Notes: generated from the sequence alone by a model not told the origin. A stretch of 64,000 nt of DNA from Tupaia tana (GCA_026018925.1 JAKSZU010000026.1:14251127-14315126), one strand, 5' to 3'. Shown: positions 52,130 to 61,808, numbered from the stretch's first letter. Program-made: numbers and translations.

Positions 52130-52556
52130 AACTTTTATTGTAAAAACCCAGATAGTAAATATAGGCATGTATCACTTAATGATGGGGACATGTTCTAAGA
52201 AATAAGATGTTAGGTGATTTTTCCATTGTGCAGACATCACAGAGTGTACCCCCCAAACCTTGGTGCAGCACCTACTACACAGCTAGGCTAGTGGCCTAGC
52301 TTGTTGCCCCCACCATTCCTTATGCCTGTTTTTGTGACCAAACCTTGTTATGCAGTACATGATTATATTTCCAGCTCTATTGGCCAGTTTCTGTTGTAAC
52401 TACTCATTTCTGCCTTTGTAGTGCAAAAATTATCATAGACAATGCATAAAGTTATGAGTGTGGCTGCTAAGAGTCAATAAAACTTTATAAAAGCAAGTGA
52501 CAGACTGGATTTGGCCTTTGGACCATGATTTGCTAACACCTGGTTTAGAATGATAA
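52130..52556 (+). mobile_element. hAT-type MITE, split by another repeat
   Basis: Left part CTGGGTCAGAAAACTTTTA ... CCAGATAGTAAATATAGG and right part GTTGTAACTACTCATTTC, CATAGACAATGCATAAAG, AATAAAACTTTATAAAAG, GATTTGGCCTTTGGACC, TTTGCTAACACCTGG. Ends are inverted repeats of a known hAT family (CAGGGGTCRGCAAAC style); exact name uncertain. Confidence 0.75.
52156..52365 (+). mobile_element. Unnamed old repeat inside the hAT MITE
   Basis: CATGTATCACTTAATGATGG, GTTCTAAGAAATAAGATG, ACATCACAGAGTGTACC, CTACTACACAGCTAGGC. I recognise this as a common mammalian interspersed repeat but cannot name it. Confidence 0.55.
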
Positions 52557-52629
52557 TGATATACGACAAGATAAATGTAAAGTGTGTCATTCAGTTTAAG
52601 AAATAAATTGCAAAAGTACTTAAGCTCTT

Positions 52630-52667
52630 TTTTTTTTTTAATTTTCCAGAGGGCACATGCACTCACT

Positions 52668-52701
<34 letters not shown>

Positions 52702-52927
52702 AGGGAGGGAGGGAGGGAGGAAGAGGAAGAGGGCACACCCCCCCCCCCCCCCATTGGGTGGGTCATGCCACAATCCTTTCTTTTTTTTTTCTTCATCCTT
52801 TGGGATGTGGGGCATGCACACACATGCACCCAGTATGTTCTTCCAAGCCACCAGGATCTGAACTCAAACCACATGGTTGGCCACGTGGAATCTGGTTCCC
52901 TTAACCACTAGACCATCAAGCTGGCCC
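52630..52927 (-). mobile_element. SINE L variant with (AG)n(GGGA)n
   Basis: AATTTTCCAGAGGGCACATG 3' end (variant type), purine tract 52668-52731 including a GGGA repeat, C-run 52738-52752, head ACTAGACCATCAAGCTGGCCC. Confidence 0.88.
52668..52731 (+). repeat. (AG)n(GGGA)n purine tract
   Basis: 64-bp purine run with six GGG blocks in GGGA spacing, followed by an interrupted 15-C stretch. Confidence 0.95.
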
Positions 52928-53216
52928 AAACTCTTAGAATTTAAATCAAAACTTGGAACACCCATGCAATCATGGGTTACCAAAACACAAACTAAATCAC
53001 TAAGGTGATTTCAGGCACAAAACCTAGTCTACTATGCTCTGAAAGGACTATGCCTAGATCAGTTCTGGGTACAGCAATGTGAACTAGAGAATGTTCAACT
53101 ACAGTTGGTGATGCACCCCAGTCTCCAATCAATTACTAGTGGCTTCCAGGAACAATGTATGGAAAAGGACTCTAATATCTCACATCTGAGCCTAGAGTTT
53201 GATTATAATGTGTGCC

Positions 53217-53379
53217 TGGGGCTAACATATGGCATGATGGTTATGTTGCTGGACTCCCAGATGGCCAACTATAATTCAAGTCCCGGACCCGGATACTTGA
53301 AACATGTCAGATGTGTGTGCATGTGTGCCAAAATCCCAACAGGAGAATAGAGAAGGCATGGCCATCCCCCCTGGGGGGT

Positions 53380-53445
<66 letters not shown>

Positions 53446-53512
53446 CCCACCCCCCCCCCCCCCCCCCCAGCGAGTGTATGTGCCTTATAGCAAAAATCTA
53501 AAAAAAAAAAAA
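53217..53512 (+). mobile_element. SINE L, old, with (CT)n and C-run
   Basis: GGGGCTAACATATGGCATGATGG, B box AATTCAAGTCCC, then (CT)n at 53386-53443 and a C-run to 53469 interrupted by one A; ends TGCCTTATAGCAAAAATC. Confidence 0.9.
53386..53469 (+). repeat. (CT)n plus poly(C)
   Basis: 84-bp pyrimidine tract (one A) grown from the SINE's CT-rich segment. Confidence 0.95.
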
Positions 53513-54466
53513 GTGCCAAAGGCACAAGTGGGGACAGGGGACAGTAGTGACAAGAGTATCGCATAATTGCCATCCCTAAAATCTTATCTTGTGAGGAAAA
53601 ATAGGTAAACAAATAAGAATCTGGTACCCCCAAATAGGTTACATAACACGAAACGCCAATTAGCTTCAACCTAGCAAGATACTATATTCTCTAACTCTTG
53701 ATCTAATCTTACCAATAAAAGACATGACAAATTCAAAATAGTCTTATCACGGTGGCAAGCAGGGGGCTGGACTAGGTCACCTCTGAATAGTCTCCCCAGC
53801 TCTGCATGAGGCTCTGTGATTTTCCAGGATGCCTTATTGTACTATCACAGCTGTGTTCCAGGTGGCTTAGCCTTCCCAGCAGCTTGGCTTTGAAGATATC
53901 ATGAATATTTAAATATACTTTAGGCTGAACATTTTTCATGCTTCTCGATTTATCCACAGTCCAAAGGTGGGTTTTGTTTGGTAAGAGGTTCATTTTCAGA
54001 TGCGTGCATTGTACATATATGCATATAAACCCACAGGCATTGTGTTATATACACACGTTTGGACCTTCAAGGTGTGAGTATGTAAATTCCCTCTCTTAAA
54101 TCTTGACACTCAGCTCTGAAGTTAAAGTCTGCAGCGAAAGGCCATTGACATGACTTTAGGCACAAATCAGCAGCTTTGCAATAAGTAAGGATGTTCTGAT
54201 TATTTGGAAATGACCTACTAAAGTCCCCACTGCAATTATTCATAGACCGTGACCTCAGAACCACAGTGAATGTGAGATAGCCAATGTCCTCTTTATTGTC
54301 CTGACAAGCAAGGGGCAGCATGAGTCACAGAAGGTTTCAGAGAGGTGGGGGCAGACAAGGCATTGAGGGTCGAGGCAAAGTGTGTGGACTAAATACACAT
54401 ATCTGCTTTTCTCTTTTCCATGAACTCCCACTAAAACAAACATAAAGTGTGTTTTAGTTCGTTCTT
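53513..54466. other. Unique DNA
   Basis: No gene or repeat recognised. 53550-53720 has an AC-rich strand that superficially recalls mtDNA, but I see no mitochondrial gene. Confidence 0.4.
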
Positions 54467-54705
54467 TCTTTTTTTTTTTTTCCAATTGCCAGAGACACCG
54501 TGTGCTCACTAGAGAAAGGGAGGAGAAAATACTTTCCCAATGGGGCAGTCACACTGCAATCTCTTCTCCATTTCTCCAACCTGTCAGGATTTGGGGCATG
54601 CACACGCACACATACACACCCCTGGTGTGTTTTTCAAGCCACCGAGTTAAGGATTCAAACCACAGATGGCATGTGGGATCTGGCTCCTTTAACCAGGCCA
54701 GCTTT
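54467..54705 (-). mobile_element. SINE L variant
   Basis: CCAATTGCCAGAGACACC 3' end, CAGGATTTGGGGCATGC, B box region GGATTCAAACC, head shortened to CTTTAACCAGGCCAGC. Confidence 0.8.
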
Positions 54706-54719
54706 AACAACAGGCTATT

Positions 54720-54772
54720 GAAAAAAATAAATAAATAAATAAAATAAAAATAAATTTAAAAAAAAAAAAAGG
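54720..54772 (+). repeat. A/T-rich leader (AAAT)n before a SINE
   Basis: AAATAAATAAATAAA-type tract lying between the 5' TSD copy and the head of the next SINE. Confidence 0.85.
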
Positions 54773-55023
54773 GACCAGCAGTTAGCGTAATGGCTATGTC
54801 GCTGGACTCCCACGTAGTCGACTGCGGTTCGCGTCCCGGACCCAGTGGCTTAAAACTCACGCCGGGCGCGTGTGCGTGCATGCCCAAGATTCTGAGAGGA
54901 GAACAGAGGAGAAGGGATTGCGACGTGGCCATCCCCCCTGGGGGGGTGATTTCTCGCTTTCTGTCTCTCTGTCTCTGTCTGTCTGGTGAGCGCACATGCC
55001 CTATAGCAAAAAAAAAAAACAAA
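54773..55023 (+). mobile_element. SINE L, young
   Basis: GGGACCAGCAGTTAGCGTAA, B box GGTTCGCGTCC, hairpin CCCCCCTGGGGGGG, CCCTATAGC then A's. TSD-like CAACAGGCTATTG (54707-54719) / CAATAGGCTATTG (55027-55039). Confidence 0.95.
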
Positions 55024-55040
55024 AAACAATAGGCTATTGG

Positions 55041-55559
55041 CCAGCCTATGAAGAGTTTTGTTTTGTTTTTAGGATTAAACCCTCTAGAATAAAGATAATT
55101 AGAAAGGAAAACACCAAATTGTAAAAAATGAATATAAATTTTTAAAATGCAACTGAATTTTAAATTAAAAGTGAAGAAAATTCAAGATCAGGGAATAGTA
55201 GTGCTTGGTACCTCAAGAAACAGAGATTCAGACAGAGACGCTGATGGAAATTCAATTTAAAAAGCTGTCATATCTCTCTTCCCTACTTCATGTAGCCAGA
55301 CTGCCCAGAACCTACCAAACTCAAAATAAATTTTTTTAAAAAATATTGCTTTTTGAATGTAAGGGCAAAAATAAAACGCCATAGAAGAGCTAAAAATAAA
55401 GTTAAGAAAATCTCCCAGAACATGGTGTAGAAAGATAAGAATATGGAAAATAAAATAGCAAATAAAAGGAAGTATAAAGACTGTTATAAAACTCTACAAT
55501 AAAAGTAACAGGAATTCCTGAAAGCAAGAACAGAAAAAATGGAGGAGAGGAAATCATCC
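55041..55559. other. AT-rich unclassified DNA
   Basis: A-rich, possibly an old L1 3' tail, but no diagnostic phrase found. Confidence 0.35.
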
Positions 55560-55575
55560 ATTACATTAGCTTTCT

Positions 55576-55820
55576 TTCTTTAGAGGTTTTGGCTGTAGGG
55601 TACATGCACTTGCTGGGGAGAAGAGAAAGACAGAATCAATGAAAGAGAAAGTGAGAAATCATTCCCTGGGGGAATGGCAATCCCTTCTCCTCCATTCTCT
55701 TCCTGGGATCTTGGGCACACACACACATGCACCCAGCATGAGTTTCAAGCCATTGGGTGTGGAACTCGAACAGCAGCCGAGAGCCCGGTGATGTAAACAC
55801 CATGCCATCTGCTGGTCCCT
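55576..55820 (-). mobile_element. SINE L, intermediate
   Basis: TTTAGAGGTTTTGGCTGTAGGG, head ATGCCATCTGCTGGTCCC with CTCF-like core 55803-55815. TSD ATTACATTAGCTTTCT / ATTACATTAGTTTTCT. Inserted at the edge of the LTR that follows. Confidence 0.93.
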
Positions 55821-56410
55821 ATTACATTAGTTTTCTAATGCTGCATGAAAAATTATTCCAATTATAACAACAAACATGTATAACCTTACCCTGTTTTTGA
55901 GGATCAGGAATCTGGGAACAGATTAGTTGGGTGACTGTAGCTAAAGAATTCAATGAGGGAAAAAAAAAAAAAAAAAAAAAAGAATTCAATGAGGTTGCAG
56001 CCAGGCCGTCAGCAGGGGCTGCAGTCTCACCTGAAGACTTGTCTGGGACCCGAGGATCCACTCCCCAAGTGACTCACTCACATGGCTACTGATAAGAAGC
56101 CCCAGTTACTAACTGGATTCAGGCACGAGGCTTCAGCTCCTTACAGTTACACATGGTTCTCCCTAAGGTTCCTTAATATGGTAGCTGGCATTCCCCAACA
56201 AAAATGACTCAAAAGAAAGAGAACAACCAACACAGAATCTGTAGTATCTTTCATGCTCCAGCCCCAGAAGTGATATACCATCACTTCTGCTGTAGGCTAT
56301 GGTACATAAAGATGAACTCTCATGCAATATGAGAGCAGACTTCACAAGGGTGTGACTGTTGGTAGACAAGGATCATTGGGGGGGCCATCTTTGAGGCTGG
56401 TTACCACATC
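55821..56410 (-). mobile_element. MaLR/MLT1-type LTR
   Basis: AGTTTTCTAATGCTGCATG, GATCAGGAATCTGGGAAC, GGGCTGCAGTCTCACCTGAAG, AGAAGTGATATACCATCAC, ATCATTGGG then GCCATCTTTGAGGCTGG, in reversed MLT1 order. Contains a poly(A)-only insertion (55959-55980). Confidence 0.75.
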
Positions 56411-56465
56411 CATAAAATAAATATTTGTATTGCTGCATAACAGATTACCATCTTACTCTTTTTTT

Positions 56466-56775
56466 CCTTTCTTTTTTCTTTTCTTTCTTTTTTTTTTTCT
56501 TTTCTTTTTCTTTTTTTTTTTTTTTTTTTTGAGAGGTTTTTGCTATAGGGCACATGCACTCAATGCACTCACCAGAAAAAGAGAAAAAAAGCAAGAAATC
56601 ACCCCCCAGGGGCGAAGGCCACGCTGCACTCCCTTCTCCTCCATTTTCCTCTCAGGATCTTGGGCACACACACATACACACCCGGTGTGAGTTTAAGCCA
56701 CCAGATCCAGGACTCATAATGTGGTCTACTACATAGGAGTCCAGCAACATCGCCATTGCACCATCTACTGGTCCC
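56466..56775 (-). mobile_element. SINE L, intermediate
   Basis: Long T/C-rich tail, TTTTTGCTATAGGGCACATG, a small CACTCAATGCACTCACC duplication, head ACCATCTACTGGTCCC. Confidence 0.9.
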
Positions 56776-56790
56776 ATCTTACCCATTTTT

Positions 56791-56801
56791 TAAATTAACT
56801 A

Positions 56802-56832
<31 letters not shown>

Positions 56833-57068
56833 GGGTGTTTTTGCCATAGGGTATGTGCACCCACCTGAGAGAAACAGAGAGAAGAAAAGTGAGAAATTAC
56901 TTCTTGGGGGGGATGTCCACACTGCATCTCTTCTCTATCCTTCTCTTAGGATTTTGGGCATGCATGCACACACATCCAGAGTGATATTAAAGGTATAGTG
57001 TCCAAAACTTGAATCATGGTCAACCATGTGGACATTCTATACCTTAACCACCATGCCACTGGCTGGAT
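56791..57068 (-). mobile_element. SINE L, old
   Basis: (TTTA)n tail at 56797-56830, TTTTTGCCATAGGGTATG, head ATGCCACTGGCTGGATCC. TSD CCATCTTACCCATTTTT / CCATCTTACCCAGTTTTT. Confidence 0.9.
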
Positions 57069-57116
57069 CCATCTTACCCAGTTTTTGAGAGTCTAGATCT
57101 GTGATTCAACTTATAT

Positions 57117-57117
<1 letters not shown>

Positions 57118-57152
<35 letters not shown>
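57118..57152. repeat. (GT)n microsatellite
   Basis: About 17 GT units followed by a short GA run. Confidence 0.95.
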
Positions 57153-57154
<2 letters not shown>

Positions 57155-57259
57155 AGAGAGAGAAAGACATGCAAGTCTCCAGAATTGAAAAAATATACTA
57201 ACTGCTTAGCTCAATGGGCTCACAACAAGGCCCATCACCATGAAATTTTAAAATACTGA

Positions 57260-58490
57260 TGATCCCACAAGCTTCCAGAGATGTCAAAAGGTCAGATCCA
57301 AGAATCAAAATTGGAATGTCTTCAGACTTCTCAAGGGCAACATTGGAAGCTAGAAAACAATAAATAACACCTTAAAAACCTTGAAAAAAAATGATTTCCA
57401 AGTTAAAATTAAATCCACAAAAACAGAGAGCATTAGAGGGGAAACAACCACATCTTAGAAGCAGGAAAGTAGATTAAATATACACACAACTGAATCTTAA
57501 GACCAAGATGAAGAAAGCCAAGATTAATGAATTAGCAGCACAAGGAACCTTGGGGAATGAAGGTGAAGGAAGGGAATGCTGGTGAAAACACAGCTTACGC
57601 GCTTAGCATTTAGTGGGATTTTTCAATATTTCTCGAAATATATAAGCTTAAATTCTGAAAATAAAAAAAAAGAAACGTAGTTATATCTGCCCAACTATCA
57701 GTAAAGTCAAAGGATGGAGTAACCATATTTTCACTTGTGCTGTGGAAGTTACTGGATGTGCCTTAACAAGACGGAGAAGTAAAGTACAGAAACAGGAAGA
57801 TACACAGGAAGTGAAAGGCCCAAACCCAAAGAAGGTATAAGGGGAGTTCTAGCATGGTGTGAAGGGAGAACCCAGAGCGACAAGTCTGGGCCAGGCCAGG
57901 AGGAAAATCAGTCTGGAGTAGAGCAGGTGAGAGTCCCCAGAGAGGAGGCTTTTTCACCTAGTGCATCAAAATGTCTTAGGGGCAAACTTACTTGATGTAT
58001 GGTTTGACAATGAACTAATACTAAGTACACAGAAAAATAATCAAACAATGAAATGAAAAAACAAAATGAGACAATTATTAACTCCTGTGGGGAAAACTGT
58101 CACGGAAAGGAAAAGCAATCATAGTTTACAACATGGCTCAGCCCTGACTAGCGTTTACATAGTCATAATAACGTAAACACAGAATATTGACCTAATCAAA
58201 ATGATGAAGTAACTACAATGAGAAGGTAGAGGGTGACTTCCACTGCAGGAAAGTGATAGACAATGCCTAGAACTGAAATATCTAGCTTTAACAATAAGCA
58301 AACTACGTAGTGATAGGCATTAAATATCAGAATCATCGAGTAAAAGAGGTAAAGTGATCTCTGCGAGGGGGGCATGAAGGGGACAGTACTACTATATTTG
58401 GTGACCGATTTTGTGGAACCCTTTGGCACTCTAGTCTGCACATGTATGGCTTTGATTTTAGAGAGAATAATGCACTACAATGAGAAGTGA
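57260..58490 (+). mobile_element. Old L1 relic (about 1.2 kb)
   Basis: CTTCAGACTTCTCAAGGGC, AACATTGGAAGCTAGAAAAC, ATGATTTCCAAGTTAAAATT follow old L1M text; many small indels, no ORF. Confidence 0.7.
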
Positions 58491-58879
58491 TGAAGCTATA
58501 GCCAATCATTCAGTGACCATTTAATGGAGGGAGGGGGGAACAGTTCCTGTCCTACCTGGCTCACAGCCCAGTGGGTTTTCCACATACCCAGGTGGGCAAC
58601 AATTCAAACTCTTCCTAGCAGAACTCTGTGAGCATGAGCTTGTCTCAAACTGGTCAAGGTTTGTGACTCATGGCTTCTATTGGCTTGCCCTGGGTGGGGT
58701 ACCCTTGGAAGGTTGCTAGGTCTTAGCCTCAAAGTATAATGGGACCTAAGCAGGTGGGGCAAGAGTTGAAGTAAATAACCCCTCAGATAACAATGGCTAG
58801 CCAGCAAGGCAGTGGGTTGCATTCTTGAGCACTCCAGTGACCCAAGGGTGGTTTCAACCATGATAGTCACTGTGGCACA
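58491..58879. other. Unique DNA
   Basis: Nothing recognised. Confidence 0.4.
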
Positions 58880-59055
58880 CTGCTTGCACGACCTCATTTA
58901 ATCCTCACAGTAAACCTTTGAGGTAACTACTGTTAACATTCCTACCTTCTAGATGAGGAAATTAAAACCCGGGGAGGTTATGCGATTTATCTAAGAGCAC
59001 TCAGCTTGCCTACAGAAAGATTACAAACCCAAATTCAAACAAGGCTCAAGTCCGT
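58880..59055 (-). mobile_element. MIR
   Basis: ATTTAATCCTCACAGTAAACC, TAGATGAGGAAATTAAAACC, GCACTCAGCTTGCC. Confidence 0.75.
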
Positions 59056-59094
59056 GTGTGGGTCTTAAGACTGGGATTTTTCTCCACTTGGATT

Positions 59095-59240
59095 GCTGGG
59101 TTGAGAATGGCAAGACCTTGGTTCTATCTCCTGCTCTACCTTTAATCAACTGTGTGATCCTAGGCTAGTTTCTTCCCTTCTTGGTGTCCATCTCCAGATG
59201 TGAAAAATGGAGGGCTTGCCTCAGACAGCTAAGAGCCATT
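59095..59240 (+). mobile_element. MIR
   Basis: CCTTGGTTCTATCTCCTGC, CAACTGTGTGATCCTAGGC, TGTCCATCTCCAGATGTG. Confidence 0.7.
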
Positions 59241-59329
59241 CATGCTTTGACAGTCTACATTAAGATGGGGAAAGTTAATAGAAAAAGTAAATGTATAAAT
59301 GTGGTACCAAGATAAACACCCTTCCCTCC

Positions 59330-59730
59330 TCCAAGCCTCAATTTCCTCATCTGTAAAATGAGAATCATTAAACACACATCATGGCTGTGTGGTTAAGGCC
59401 TAGCAGTTAAGGGAGCCAGATCCCATATGGTCCACTGTGGTTTGAACCCCGGCTTGAAAAACACACTGGGCACATGTATGTGCCCAAAATTCAAAAGAAA
59501 TGGAATGGGATGACAGCGTGACCACACCCATTAGGTGCTTTCTCCCTCTCCCTGTCCCTCTCTAGCAAACACAAATTCCATTTGACAATAATAATAATAA
59601 TAATAATAATAATAATTACATACACACACACACAAATAGATAAACATCACATGGTAGTTGTTCTGTTAAATAAGGTGAAGTACTTAACAGTCACCCAGGC
59701 ACATAGTAAGTGCCCAATAAACATGAGCCC
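59330..59730 (+). mobile_element. MIR 3' part, split by a SINE
   Basis: TCAATTTCCTCATCTGTAAAA (59338-59358) resumes after the SINE with AAGTACTTAACAGTCACCC, AGGCACATAGTAAGTGCCC. Confidence 0.75.
59383..59635 (+). mobile_element. SINE L variant, nested in MIR
   Basis: GTTAAGGCCTAGCAGTTAAGG, B box GGTTTGAACCCC, 3' end CAAATTCCATTTGACAATAA, then (AAT)n 59587-59617. Confidence 0.85.
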
Positions 59731-60185
59731 TTATTCAATCCTATTATTAATGGGCTTATAGGGCTCCCCATTGCTTGGACTCCTGTAAGCTTTGGCTTCT
59801 GGTAAGGTCAGAGCAACACGTTGGAGAGAAGAATGATCAAAGTAGAAGAAAGGAAGTCAAACAAAATTACTGTCTAACAGGAAGGTGTGCTGTTGCCCTT
59901 TATTGGTTTTACATACGAGTTAGTTTACGAATACTTTCAGGAGCATGTAAGTGTGAAATTGGAAAGCATCACAGCGGGACTGCCATGAGCCACCGCACTG
60001 GCCATATAAAAGGGAAGGAGAAGTGAGCGGGGTGGGCCAGGGGAAGAAAGAAGAAAGGATGGAGGCAGAAATGAAAAAAAAAGGTGAGTCCCAGGTAAAA
60101 GGACAAAAAGATACTGACTGGGGAGCAAACTGATTTTAAAGTTCAAAGCTTGTTCATCCAAATGTATTGCTGAACACATGCACTT
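59731..60185. other. Unique DNA
   Basis: No gene recognised; an open frame 59775-60026 shows no coding character. Confidence 0.4.
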
Positions 60186-60199
60186 AATAAGACTTTTTA

Positions 60200-60306
60200 G
60201 TGCTCACTCTGGCAGCACATATACTAAAATTGGAGCGATACAGAGAAGATTAGCATGGCCCCTGTGCAAGGAAGACACACAAATTCATAAAGTGTTCCAT
60301 ATTTTT
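60200..60306 (+). pseudogene. RNU6P: U6 snRNA retropseudogene
   Basis: Full-length 107-nt match to U6 spliceosomal RNA, from GTGCTCAC to the terminal ATTTTT. It keeps GCAGCACATATACTAAAATT and AGAGAAGATTAGCATGGCCC. I count about ten substitutions, several of them C>T or G>A (CpG-style decay). An A-rich tail follows and there is no upstream TATA/PSE pair; a 13-bp TSD (AATAAGACTTTTT) flanks it, so it is an L1-mobilised copy rather than a working gene. Confidence 0.95.
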
Positions 60307-60341
60307 AAGAAAAGAGAAAAAATTTAAAAATAAGACTTTTT

Positions 60342-60604
60342 TTTTTTTTTTTTTGGAGAGGTTTTTCGCTATAGGGCGCGTGCGCTCGCCAGACAGACAG
60401 AGACATAGAGACAGAAAGCGAGAAATCACCCCCCAGGGGGGATGGTCACGCCGCAATCCCTTCTCCTCCATTCTCCTCTCGGGATCTTGGGCACGCACGC
60501 ACACGCGCCCGGCGTGAGTTGTAAGCCACCGGGTCCGAGACGCGAACCGCGGTCGACTACGTGGGAGTCCAGTGACATAGCCATTACGCTAACTGCTGGT
60601 TCCC
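60342..60604 (-). mobile_element. SINE L, young, inserted in U6 3' TSD
   Basis: Near-consensus: TTTTTCGCTATAGGGCGCG, hairpin CACCCCCCAGGGGGGATG, B box GACGCGAACCGC, head ACGCTAACTGCTGGTTCC. Perfect 16-bp TSD AAAAATAAGACTTTTT at 60326-60341 and 60605-60620. Confidence 0.97.
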
Positions 60605-60660
60605 AAAAATAAGACTTTTTAAAACTGCACATGCTCACCCACCTCTCTCTCTCTCTCTCT

Positions 60661-60838
60661 CTTTTTTTTTTTTTTTTAATTTGCCAGAGAGCACATTCAC
60701 TCACCAGAAGGACAGTTTAGATAGAAAGAGAGGGGAAGCGAGAAAGAAAGAAAAAAAAAGCATCCCTTTAGGGGACGGTCACACCACAATCTCTCCTCCT
60801 CTACTTTTCCTTTTGGGATTTTGAACATGCAAGCATGT

Positions 60839-60872
<34 letters not shown>

Positions 60873-60961
60873 TTAGTGTGTTTTCCAGACGCTGGGTCCA
60901 GGATTCAAACAGTGCCATGAGGGTTCCAGCCACCTCAACCACTACACCACTGGCTGGCCCC
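60661..60961 (-). mobile_element. SINE L variant, with (AC)n
   Basis: (CT)n then poly(T), AATTTGCCAGAGAGCAC, internal (AC)n at 60845-60871, head ACTACACCACTGGCTGGCCCC. Confidence 0.85.
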
Positions 60962-61293
60962 AAGCCATTTCTTCTTAATGAAATTCCCATTCCTGGCCAT
61001 GAACACTGCTCAAGTGGTAGCTTTCTCTGAATCCCCCCGAAGAGACTAGAGTACTACCTAATGTGCAACAAAATTCAGTAAATGTTATCAGAATGGAACG
61101 CAATGACTAATACATTCTTCGAGCTCATGATTATTTACTATTTCAAGAAGGAAAAACATCTCGAACAGTTGGCTGCAAGTGACCAAAGATGATCATGGCA
61201 AAGCTCCCTGTTTTACTCAAGATGAGAGTGAAGTTCTCCAGAGACTCATTTTCTGGTGGGGACTCTATTCCAATGATAATGAAAATAAAGAAA
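60962..61293. other. Unique DNA
   Basis: Nothing recognised. Confidence 0.4.
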
Positions 61294-61545
61294 GGGCCAG
61301 TAGGTGGTATAGTGGTTAAGGCGCTGGACTCCAATATGGTCAACCGCAGTTCAAGTCCCAGACCTTGCGGCTTGAAACTCATGCTGGGCATGTGTGCATG
61401 CATGTCCAAAATCCTAAGAATGGAATAAAAGGGACTGTAGCATGGCCATCTCCCCTGTGGGGGTGGTTTCTCGCTTTCTCTCTCTTTTGTCTCTATATCT
61501 CTGCCAAGCGCATGCACTCTATAGCAAAAATCTCTTTAAAAATAA
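61294..61545 (+). mobile_element. SINE L, old
   Basis: GGGCCAGTAGGTGGTATAGTGG, B box AGTTCAAGTCCC, CACTCTATAGCAAAAATC. One base off the CTCF-like core. Confidence 0.92.
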
Positions 61546-61553
61546 TAATCATG

Positions 61554-61808
61554 GGGACCAGCAGTTAGCGTAATGGCTATGTCGCTGGACTCCCACGTAG
61601 TCAACCGCGGTTCACGTCCCGGACCCGGTGGCTTAAACTCACGCCGGGCGCGTGTGCGTGCGTGCCCAAGATCCCGAGAGGAGAATGGAGGAGAAGGGAT
61701 TGCGGCGTGGCCATCCCCCCGGGGGGTGATTTCTTGCTTTCTATCTCTCTGTCTCTCTCTGTCTGGCAAGCACATGCACCCTATAGCGAAAACCTCTCCA
61801 AAAAAAGA
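61554..61808 (+). mobile_element. SINE L, young
   Basis: GGGACCAGCAGTTAGCGTAA, B box GGTTCACGTCC, hairpin CCCCCCGGGGGG, CCCTATAGCGAAAACC. Target is the AATAATAATCAT tail of the previous SINE, repeated after the insert. Confidence 0.95.

Noticed and set aside
53550-53720. Nuclear mitochondrial insert
   Set aside because: AC-rich strand looked mitochondrial, but no mitochondrial gene or tRNA text could be matched.
22510-56410. Endogenous retroviral genes next to the LTR remnants
   Set aside because: Only solo, decayed LTR-type pieces are present; no gag, pol or env-like reading frames.
60200-60306. A working U6 gene
   Set aside because: About ten substitutions, an A-rich tail, a TSD and no upstream PSE/TATA arrangement mark a retrocopy.
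118-61808. Many 60-180 codon frames with RVHSPERQRETE-, SLDSHVVDRGS- or LSLCLSLS-like text
   Set aside because: These are the two strands of the L SINE translated; the same peptide recurs dozens of times at SINE positions.
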